NCBI GenBank assembly: GCA_016195395.1
Contig: JACPZR010000490.1
Span: 1-5,641 of the forward strand
DNA: 5,641 nucleotides
Direction of reading: 5' to 3'
DNA from: Spirochaetia bacterium
Lineage (GTDB): Bacteria; Spirochaetota; Leptospirae; Leptospirales; Leptonemataceae
Notes under the pieces: model-generated
What the model was told of the DNA's origin: nothing
The model's input: only the letters and a program-made list of their open reading frames with translations
The model's database searches: none
Translations under genes and position numbers: made by a program
Part shown: piece by piece, positions 1 through 5,468 of the stretch
Numbering within the stretch: position 1 is the first letter of the stretch
Layout of the letters: every line of letters begins with the position of its first letter

Positions 1-1121
1 AGGAAATCCCATCCGGTAGCGGACGTTACCGCGTCTATGGCGAGCATTGTCACGTCCGGGTTGGCCTTGGTGGTGTTCATCCGGTTGATGTCATTTTCGA
101 TGGTGCCCTTCATGCGGTAGAATTTGGCGTCTAACGTTATCCATGACTTGATGGATTCCACACGGTATGCGCCGCCGGCAAGGATGAAGGCTCCCCTTGC
201 TTCATAGAAGCCCCTGCCGCCGCTGAACAGGCCTCCGTCGATCCCCTGGCTGGACAGCGTATCCTGGGTAGCGAATAATCCGTCTCCGGCCACTCTGGAC
301 GAGTACCGAATCCACCCTGCCCCCACCGATACCTCCAAAGAATCTGTTGCTATGGGCGACCAACCGCCGCCAAGGTCATAACGCTCCCGCTTGGTTTCAC
401 CCGGGCTGGTTGAGTAGAACAGCGGCGCTTTCAGCGCCTTCTGACCAACGTCTGAACCATAGGACGCCTGCGTGAAGGCCGCGCCTTTGTCTTCACGGCT
501 GACACTTGATGCCGAAGCGACTGCAAACCAGCGGTTCCATACAAACCTGCTGTCAAGCGACAGCCCGCCAAATCGGCTCTTTTGCGCGCTGTCACCAGCG
601 GAAAGAACCAATTGTCCTCCGCCGCCCGTGCTCAAGAATTTGGTGAAGATGTCATATCCCTCTCTTGCGGCGGGGCTGTAGGTCCCGCCGAGAAGTCCCA
701 AGGATACAGCACCGTAACGGCGCTTCAGCTCCGGAGCGTTACGCGCCTCTTCTTCTCTCGACTTTGCTTCCGCCGCCGCTTTCTTCTGTTGTTCCAGTCG
801 CTTCTTCTCATCGCTTTCGCGGAGCCTTTGTTCTTCGGCGGCTTTCCTTCGCGCCTCTTCTTCTTTGCGGAGCTCTTCCTGGCGGCGCCGTTCTTCGTCG
901 GCCCGGCGCGCCCCATCGTCGTTGCCAAACTGGAGTCTCAGCACATCAGCTTTCTGGATGGTCCGGACCTGTCCCTGCACAGAAATCTTAATATCGGTCC
1001 GGGTCTGGGCGATGATCTGGCCGTCGATCGCCTGTCCTGACCTCAGGTAGATGCGGTCGGCCCAGAGTGAGATAAGGGGGAGGCAGACAAAAACAGTTAC
1101 GATACTAGAGCGTTTCCACAT
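1..1121 (-). CDS. Secreted outer-membrane-type protein: small beta module, coiled coil, probable beta-barrel (3' end missing)
   Basis: The reverse strand reads open from an ATG at 1121 to the window edge: 373 codons, no stop, so the C-terminus lies outside. Residues 1-21 form a signal peptide (MWKR, hydrophobic core, SLWA before D22), probably cut by signal peptidase I; the single Cys13 sits inside the core and is not a good lipobox. Residues 23-66 form a compact strand-rich module (RIYLRSGQAIDG ... TRTDIKISVQGQ ... IQKADVLRLQF) of a kind I associate with spirochaete envelope proteins. Residues 70-135 are almost purely E/K/R/A/Q and should form a coiled coil. From residue 136 on there are alternating polar/hydrophobic stretches rich in Gly, Tyr, Trp and Ser (for example RFVWNRWFAVASASS and LEVSVGAGWIRYSSR), as in transmembrane beta-barrels. 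Inference: a periplasmic stalk joined to an outer-membrane barrel. The specific function is unknown. It lies 70 bp downstream of another minus-strand gene. No Shine-Dalgarno precedes the ATG. Confidence 0.85.
   Translation of the reverse strand, partial: MWKRSSIVTVFVCLPLISLWADRIYLRSGQAIDGQIIAQTRTDIKISVQGQVRTIQKADVLRLQFGNDDGARRADEERRRQEELRKEEEARRKAAEEQRLRESDEKKRLEQQKKAAAEAKSREEEARNAPELKRRYGAVSLGLLGGTYSPAAREGYDIFTKFLSTGGGGQLVLSAGDSAQKSRFGGLSLDSRFVWNRWFAVASASSVSREDKGAAFTQASYGSDVGQKALKAPLFYSTSPGETKRERYDLGGGWSPIATDSLEVSVGAGWIRYSSRVAGDGLFATQDTLSSQGIDGGLFSGGRGFYEARGAFILAGGAYRVESIKSWITLDAKFYRMKGTIENDINRMNTTKANPDVTMLAIDAVTSATGWDF
743..864 (-). repeat. Direct 14-bp repeat in the coiled-coil coding region
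   Basis: The 14-mer gcgcctcttcttct occurs at 743-756 and again at 851-864, 108 bp (36 codons) apart and in the same reading frame. On the minus strand both copies encode an EEEAR segment of the charged coiled coil. It is best read as protein-level low complexity, perhaps from internal duplication, rather than as a DNA element. Confidence 0.45.
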
Positions 1122-1128
1122 GTAGCGC

Positions 1129-1158
1129 AGTTTTTTCGCGCTGTACGCGGGCTGTCAA
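1129..1158 (-). promoter_or_regulatory. Possible sigma70-type promoter for the outer-membrane-type protein
   Basis: On the minus strand a perfect TTGACA (1158-1153) is followed after 18 bp by AAAACT (1134-1129; three of six matches to TATAAT), or after 17 bp by AAAAAC. The -10-like element ends 7 nt before the ATG at 1121, and there is no Shine-Dalgarno in between. If real, transcription would start at or very near the start codon. The -35 is good and the -10 is poor, so this is tentative. The gene could equally be read through from the gene upstream. Confidence 0.3.
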
Positions 1159-1191
1159 TAATGGAATATCAAGAGACGCGTGCCCCTCCGC

Positions 1192-1848
1192 CTACGTAAC
1201 AGTGGGCTTGATCTTCTGGGTGGCAACCCTGAAGAGCAGCTTCTTCTTCTCGTCCACCTTAATGCGGTTGTTTTGGAGTACTTTGTTTATGTTTGCGTCG
1301 ATCTTTCTTTTGGAAGCCGCCAGTTCGCTCCCGCATTCCCGGGCGGTAGACTGGACGTAGTCCGTCAACCACTCAAGGAGCTTAAACGCCAATTCCGAAA
1401 AGGCTTCTGGATTCTCCAGAAACAGCCTGGGTTCGTAGTAGTTGACGAGCTTGTTGAACTCGTTCTTGAACCTCAGATGTGTCTGCAAAGAATGATGACC
1501 CGCCAGAGTGAGGATGTCTTTTTCGAGATTGAAATGATCGATGATTTCGCCTTTCAAAAGCTTCAAGGAGAGAGTGAAATTGGTCGCGTAGGTCTTGGGA
1601 TCAACATTGGTGATATTCGTTTCGTCATCCAGGGTCAGAAAGTTCGAATACCTTGAGAGGAGCAGGATGCTCCGGGCCAGCCAGACATTGCCCGTATCCA
1701 AATACTCATTCCCTACCGAACCCAGCTTGTCGTGCCAATAGCTGTAGATGGAGAAGAGGATCTCTCTTTGAACATTGCTTTCCAGAATGCTTTTGTGGTT
1801 CATTTCTGTGGTCGTCTGCGCGGCGGATGGGGTCACAAACGCAGCCAC
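1192..1848 (-). CDS. Hypothetical alpha-helical protein, possibly exported
   Basis: I do not recognise this 218-aa protein. The longest reading starts at a GTG at 1848, and an in-frame TAG at 1872-1870 rules out a longer one. Alternatives are a GTG at 1836, which has a GGTGG about 8 nt upstream, and an ATG at 1803 (MNHKSILE). The N-terminus (AAFVTPSAAQTTTE) resembles the tail and AAQ cleavage site of a signal peptide, but it has no basic n-region and is too short for a normal one, so export is uncertain. The rest looks mostly helical: amphipathic stretches rich in Leu, Asn, Tyr and Lys, a leucine-rich segment (ARSILLLSRY), two histidines (AGHH) mid-protein, and a lysine-rich C-terminal third (ASKRKIDANINK ... 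VDEKKK). No catalytic motif or transmembrane helix is evident. By hand count 1201-1800 is about 48% G+C, lower than the neighbouring genes. It precedes the outer-membrane-type gene on the same strand and is divergent from the ion-channel gene. Confidence 0.75.
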   Translation of the reverse strand: MAAFVTPSAAQTTTEMNHKSILESNVQREILFSIYSYWHDKLGSVGNEYLDTGNVWLARSILLLSRYSNFLTLDDETNITNVDPKTYATNFTLSLKLLKGEIIDHFNLEKDILTLAGHHSLQTHLRFKNEFNKLVNYYEPRLFLENPEAFSELAFKLLEWLTDYVQSTARECGSELAASKRKIDANINKVLQNNRIKVDEKKKLLFRVATQKIKPTVT

Positions 1849-2031
1849 CCCCCTGTGGGGCCATGTGGGCTAGCCCTGTGCGTCGAATCCAGCAAAAACG
1901 CCGGACCCTGACCAGAATCCAATACCAGGCACGGCCTAGTGCGTAAGCACTATGCCCGCGGCAGAGGAGCATTTCCGCGCGCTAACGATCTGCCAATCTC
2001 AACCCCAAGAAAACGAGCATAACGCAGTCTC
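1849..2031. promoter_or_regulatory. Divergent intergenic region between the hypothetical protein and the channel gene
   Basis: These 183 bp separate two divergently transcribed genes and should carry promoters for both. Visible inside is a perfect inverted repeat TAGTGC-gtaa-GCACTA at 1937-1952 (6-bp arms, 4-nt loop). It has no T tract, so it is not an intrinsic terminator; it could be a small operator or chance. A CATAAC hexamer at 2018-2023 (four of six matches to TATAAT) lies 8 nt before the channel ATG, with no convincing -35. No convincing promoter was seen for the minus strand. Confidence 0.35.
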
Positions 2032-3129
2032 ATGGAGTTCGAATACTATCACAGAGTATCCTCCGTCATCCGCAGGTGCTTCCCGCCGGCCGCCATGAGT
2101 GTCGCGCCGGCATCCGCGGAGACTCTCCCCAGTACGGGAGAATCACCTCTGCCGATTTACGCTGCCCTTGGAGTCAATCAGGTGGGCAAGATCAACGACC
2201 AGGCCGGCACGTTTGAGATGACGTTCGATTTGACGACGCGGTGGCGCGATCTGCGTCTGAAGTTTGACGCCAAGGAGAATGGCGGCGGCAGGCGAACGTT
2301 TCTGGGAGACGAGGCAGACTTGCAGCTCAAGCGCATCTGGACGCCGCAGCTCATCGTGCGTAACATGAACGGCAACCCCGCGCGGGTGGAGCATGCGCTC
2401 TTTGTCTATGCCGACGGCGCCGTCGTCCACATCGAGAGGATCAAGGCCATTTTTGACGCGCGCTTCCGTATGCAGTCTTTTCCGTTCGACTCGCAGTACC
2501 TGCCCATCCGGATTCTTTCCAACAAATACGACACCAATCAGATAGTGATCCGGCAGTCTCAGCAGGACATAGATGCATCCGGTCTCAAACCCTCTGTGTC
2601 GGCTTCCGGGTTCAAGATCGACAGACGTCTGGATTTCAAGTTCGGAAGGGACCGCGGTCTCAACGGGATGTTTTTTCCCGCTTTGGACGTGAATCTGAAG
2701 ATCACGCGTGATCCCTCGAGTCATTTGACCATGATACTGACGCCGTTCCTCGCTCTGCTTTTGATTCCAACATTACTGACGCTGTACGCCAAGGCTGATG
2801 TGGCGCCGCGCCTTACCGCGTGGGCTGCCTCGATCCTGGCGCTGATTGCGTTGAGCTTCACATTCTCGATACGCTATCCGCACTCGAGATCAGATGGAAT
2901 GATCAACTCAATGGTTTCCGCGGGTTTTGGGTATCAGCTCATCATGCTGGCCATAAGTATGCTGATTCTTTACCAGCCCATTGCAGATAAGATCACGGCC
3001 AAGCTGGGCAACAAACATGTTCTGACGGAGATCGAACGTTACATCAAATGGGCCATCCCGGTGGGATTTGCATCCCTGCTGACTGCCATCGTACTCCTGA
3101 CAAAATACCAGCCCGCACCTTATCCGTAA
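2032..3129 (+). CDS. Prokaryotic pentameric ligand-gated ion channel (Cys-loop receptor superfamily)
   Basis: This 365-aa protein has the full architecture of GLIC/ELIC-type channels, which open an ion pore across the inner membrane when a ligand or protons bind the extracytoplasmic beta-sandwich. The ligand-binding domain spans about residues 40-230. It carries the WxDxRL signature (W71-R-D-L-R-L76), the loop-A IWTP motif (102-105) and the FPFD motif (150-153) followed by Q155. The two Cys-loop cysteines are replaced (A143, L157 by my alignment), as is usual in bacteria. Four transmembrane helices follow: M1 about 232-252 with P238 and P246, M2 about 261-281, M3 about 289-310, M4 about 338-356, with only a short M3-M4 linker as in other bacterial members. 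By alignment to ELIC/GLIC, R260 is 0', T262 2' and L269 the 9' gate; P259 replaces the acidic -1' residue. The start is fixed by an in-frame TAA at 2020-2022; M22 (2095) is the only in-frame alternative. The signal peptide is weak (possible cleavage ASA29/E30). No Shine-Dalgarno is visible. The ligand is unknown. Confidence 0.93.
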   Translation: MEFEYYHRVSSVIRRCFPPAAMSVAPASAETLPSTGESPLPIYAALGVNQVGKINDQAGTFEMTFDLTTRWRDLRLKFDAKENGGGRRTFLGDEADLQLKRIWTPQLIVRNMNGNPARVEHALFVYADGAVVHIERIKAIFDARFRMQSFPFDSQYLPIRILSNKYDTNQIVIRQSQQDIDASGLKPSVSASGFKIDRRLDFKFGRDRGLNGMFFPALDVNLKITRDPSSHLTMILTPFLALLLIPTLLTLYAKADVAPRLTAWAASILALIALSFTFSIRYPHSRSDGMINSMVSAGFGYQLIMLAISMLILYQPIADKITAKLGNKHVLTEIERYIKWAIPVGFASLLTAIVLLTKYQPAPYP

Positions 3130-3207
3130 CGGTATCAGCGCGCCGCATGATCGAGGGGGCGGCCCGGATTGGCGGCGGAGGCTGTGCGGTTAGTGAGCAG
3201 CAGATCG
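3130..3207. other. Convergent intergenic gap without visible terminator
   Basis: The channel gene and flgF end tail to tail with 78 bp between their stop codons. I see no GC-rich hairpin followed by a T tract on either strand, so termination is either factor-dependent or leads to overlapping 3' ends. Confidence 0.4.
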
Positions 3208-4062
3208 CTAGCGCGCGACTTCGTTGATCAGCTTGCCTAGGAGTGAGTCGTGCGTATGAATGCTCTTCTGGTTGGCCTCGTACTGGCGCTGCACCTCGAT
3301 CATCTCCACCATCTGCTGCACAACGTTGACGTTGGACGCCTCGAGGAATCCCTGAAGGACCAACGGTTCGTTGGGCAGAGATACAATAGGGCCTGATTCG
3401 GGAGTGTCCACGTAGAACCCGTTTCCTTCTTTCTTCAGTTCACGCGGGAATTCCACGGTGCGGATCTTGATACGGTCCAGAAGCACGGGCGACTCCCAGC
3501 GGTTCGACGTTTCGTTCGCGCCGGCGCCCGGCTCATTCCCAATACGCTGATTGATCCAAATCTCCCCGTTCTCTTTGACCATGAAGTTGAAGCGCGCCAG
3601 CTGGATGGGTCCCTTTTCGCCCAGAAGAAGATGGCCGTCAGCGTTCACAAGATGCCCCTCTTTGTTCAGCACAAAGGATCCGCCGCGCGTCAGCCGTTCA
3701 CCCTTATCCGTTTGAACCACAAAAAATGCCGGCTTGTCGCGACCGCGGTCATCGAGCATGAGGTCCGCGGGGTTGCCTGTCTGCTTGGCTGCGCCTTGAT
3801 CAAAGCGCGTGAAACTCTCGCTGAACTCCACGCCTGTCCCCAGTTTTCCAACCGTGGGCGCCAGATCAAAACTTCCCATGGGAGTCCATCCCATGCCGTC
3901 TTCGCGTGTGCGGTGAATCGTCATTTCCGGATACGCTTTGAACAGAGCCACGTCCTCTTTGAAACCCGTCTTGTCAACGTTGGCCAGGTTGTTGGCGACA
4001 ACATCCATCCGGTTCTGATTCATGATCATGCCTGTTGAGGCTGTGTAAATCCCGCGGAGCAT
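3208..4062 (-). CDS. flgF: Flagellar basal-body proximal rod protein FlgF (FlgF/FlgG family)
   Basis: This 284-aa protein belongs to the axial rod/hook family that builds the drive shaft of the flagellar motor between the inner membrane and the hook; in spirochaetes the filament stays in the periplasm. The N-terminus MLRGIYTAS plus the rod signature [12 protein letters not shown] (about residues 24-35) forms the conserved helical D0 segment. It is followed by KAYPEM, which I recall as typical of spirochaete FlgF. The middle domain has the family pattern [18 protein letters not shown] ... EGHLVNADG. The C-terminus has [16 protein letters not shown] and [10 protein letters not shown], the classic rod C-terminal helix. 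No cleavable signal peptide is present, as expected for a type III-exported subunit. The start is unambiguous because family members begin at this Met. The gene is alone: its downstream neighbour is convergent and its upstream neighbour divergent, so the usual flgF-flgG pairing is absent. FlgG is the main alternative, but the N-terminus favours FlgF. Confidence 0.9.
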   Translation of the reverse strand: MLRGIYTASTGMIMNQNRMDVVANNLANVDKTGFKEDVALFKAYPEMTIHRTREDGMGWTPMGSFDLAPTVGKLGTGVEFSESFTRFDQGAAKQTGNPADLMLDDRGRDKPAFFVVQTDKGERLTRGGSFVLNKEGHLVNADGHLLLGEKGPIQLARFNFMVKENGEIWINQRIGNEPGAGANETSNRWESPVLLDRIKIRTVEFPRELKKEGNGFYVDTPESGPIVSLPNEPLVLQGFLEASNVNVVQQMVEMIEVQRQYEANQKSIHTHDSLLGKLINEVAR

Positions 4063-4076
4063 ACTCGAGTATCGGC
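4061..4076 (-). promoter_or_regulatory. FliA-like -10 motif and 12-bp palindrome at the flgF start
   Basis: Read on the flgF strand, GCCGATAC (4076-4069) matches seven of eight bases of the sigma28 (FliA) -10 consensus GCCGATAA. The matching -35 window (consensus TAAAGTTT with an 11-bp spacer) is only about half conserved. The motif ends 6 nt before the flgF ATG, which would make the transcript leaderless, in keeping with the missing Shine-Dalgarno. Overlapping it is a perfect 12-bp palindrome, ATACTCGAGTAT (4061-4072), that reaches into the start codon and could be an operator or chance. Confidence 0.35.
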
Positions 4077-4211
4077 ACTTTTGCCAAAACCCTGGGCATA
4101 TTCACTGGTCACGGTCCCTGAGAGTTGCGCACGCGCCCATCCCAAGAAAGGCCTTTTGGGCCCGCCGCGTTTCGCTTCACTTCTCTATTGATTGGCCGAC
4201 AATCACCTTGG
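4063..4211. promoter_or_regulatory. Divergent upstream region between flgF and the ATP-grasp gene
   Basis: The 149 bp between the two chosen start codons must serve both directions. On the plus strand a GACAAT hexamer (4198-4203; four of six matches to TATAAT) lies 8 nt before the ATG at 4212, without a good -35. If the ATP-grasp gene instead began at the TTG at 4125, the shared region would shrink to 62 bp. No sigma54 site of correct spacing was found. Confidence 0.3.
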
Positions 4212-5468
4212 ATGGTACCTACAGCTGACCAACCCCTATACTACGTTTCCCTTGGGGCGGGAAAGAATCAACTGCCGTTGATCCAGGCGGCCAGAAGGCT
4301 GGGACTGTCGATCATTGCGGTGGATCAAAACCTCAAAGCGCCGGGCTTTGATCTTGCGGATATCCAGCTCCAGTGCAGTCTCTTGCGCCCGCGCAGGATC
4401 CTCCAGTCGCTCCAGGAAAATGTGATGCGTGGAATGATCGCAGGCGTAGGGTGCCGCTCCTTTGGACGGGCGAACGTGAGCGCCGCTCTGGTCTCCCAGG
4501 AACTGGGTCTGCCGGGGCTCGACCCCTACAGGGCACTTGCGTTTCGAAACAAGCGGAAGCTCAAGGAATTCTTTGCCCGAAATACCGTCAATGTCCCCAA
4601 GTCGTACGCGTATGGAAACGAATCAGAACGCCGACGACTTGCCTCCGCTCCTCTCCCGTTGATCGCGCGCCCCTCTGCGGGACACGCAAAGCAGGGGATC
4701 ACGATGCTCCGCACACAGGACGACACCACGCATTTCCTCACGCGCAACCCATCCGACAACGGACGCTGGCTGATTGAAGAGGTTATCGAAGGCGACGAGA
4801 TTACGGTGTTGGGCCTGGTCTCGCGCGGAACGTACCGAACCATCATCGTCACAGACAAGATAACGTCAAAAGAGCCGCCTCTCTTTGCCGAAGTAATGCA
4901 CCGGTTCCCTTCAAGCGCGGCGGCCGGACTTGAGCCGAGAATTCAGGAAGTGATGCAGACGATCGTAGACGCAGCAGCCATCACCGGCGGTCCCATTGTG
5001 GCGGAGTTCATTGTGTCCGGCAAAGGCATACGGAAAAATTTGAGTCTCGTGGAAGCGAGCCCGGACGCCGGCGGCGAATACATTGCGGACGAATTGGTGT
5101 CCGCAGCGCTCGGAACAAGCTTCTTCGAGGATATGGTCCGTCTCTCCTCGCTGTATCTTCAAGAATACGCCGCTCCGGAGCCCGTGAAAACGCCGGAGAT
5201 CAAGGCGGTTATCATACGCTTTATCCTACAGAAAGAAGGCCGCTTGAAGACGGTCAAATTCCCCGATGCGCTTTTCAAACATCCCGGCCATCTCTTCTCT
5301 CATCAGCTGCGGTTTCCCGGAGATGTAACGTCCGTAAATACCGGAAACACGGACCGCGTGGCGGTATTTGCTCTTTCAGGAGCGGCCGGTGACGTCCATG
5401 CGCTCGAGTCGGATGCCAATGCGCTGGCCTCGGAAATGATCGTCGAGTATGAAGGAGGAAACAAATGA
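4212..5468 (+). CDS. ATP-grasp ligase, carboxylate-amine ligase-like
   Basis: This is a predicted 418-aa cytoplasmic ATP-grasp enzyme; the family activates a carboxylate as an acyl phosphate and joins it to an amine or thiol. The N-terminal Rossmann-like pre-ATP-grasp domain begins LYYVSLGAGKNQLPLIQAAR with IIAVDQN and the linked LAD-type 'DLADIQ'. The ATP-grasp core has an IARPSAG...GI loop (residues 151-163), the adenine-binding W186-LIEEVIEGDE196 stretch, and a metal-site segment VEASPD with E281 and D285, where the common E-x-N-P-R pattern is altered. The C-terminal 95 residues (GRLKTV ... FPGDVTSVNTGNTDRVAVF) resemble the C-terminal domain of L-amino acid ligases. I prefer the ATG at 4212 because the first beta-strand follows directly; the same frame is open upstream to a TTG at 4125 (29 extra residues that look non-conserved). 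Its stop overlaps the start of a methyltransferase gene. The substrate is unknown: an amino acid or peptide ligase or a glycan-modifying enzyme are both possible. Confidence 0.85.
   Translation: MVPTADQPLYYVSLGAGKNQLPLIQAARRLGLSIIAVDQNLKAPGFDLADIQLQCSLLRPRRILQSLQENVMRGMIAGVGCRSFGRANVSAALVSQELGLPGLDPYRALAFRNKRKLKEFFARNTVNVPKSYAYGNESERRRLASAPLPLIARPSAGHAKQGITMLRTQDDTTHFLTRNPSDNGRWLIEEVIEGDEITVLGLVSRGTYRTIIVTDKITSKEPPLFAEVMHRFPSSAAAGLEPRIQEVMQTIVDAAAITGGPIVAEFIVSGKGIRKNLSLVEASPDAGGEYIADELVSAALGTSFFEDMVRLSSLYLQEYAAPEPVKTPEIKAVIIRFILQKEGRLKTVKFPDALFKHPGHLFSHQLRFPGDVTSVNTGNTDRVAVFALSGAAGDVHALESDANALASEMIVEYEGGNK
5453..5458 (+). promoter_or_regulatory. Ribosome binding site of the methyltransferase gene
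   Basis: A perfect AGGAGG lies 6 nt before the ATG at 5465, inside the last codons of the ATP-grasp gene. It is the only canonical Shine-Dalgarno found at a gene start in this window and it fixes the methyltransferase start. Confidence 0.85.

Noticed and set aside
472..1050. Open frames on the plus strand, including one rich in Phe, Leu and Arg
   Set aside because: They are antisense shadows of the GAA/GAG/AAG-rich coiled-coil coding region. The minus-strand frame reads open without interruption from 1121 to the edge and has a signal peptide and sensible domains.
1129..1148. A CGCG-tacag-CGCG hairpin next to a run of six T on the plus strand, considered as a terminator
   Set aside because: The T run lies before the hairpin on the plus strand and becomes an A run on the minus strand, so it cannot act as an intrinsic terminator in either direction.
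1706..1972. An 88-codon minus-strand frame overlapping the start of the hypothetical gene
   Set aside because: Its composition (many Arg, Trp and Cys) is not protein-like, and it overlaps a better-supported gene in another frame. It was also considered as a frameshifted N-terminus but gives no credible signal peptide.
2143..2724. A 193-codon minus-strand frame inside the channel gene
   Set aside because: It is antisense to a gene with unmistakable channel motifs and shows no recognisable domain of its own.
4125..4211. An N-terminal extension of the ATP-grasp gene from a TTG start
   Set aside because: The 29 extra residues have no recognisable fold or signal peptide, and the enzyme's first beta-strand follows directly after the ATG at 4212. 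It remains possible, since neither start has a good ribosome binding site.
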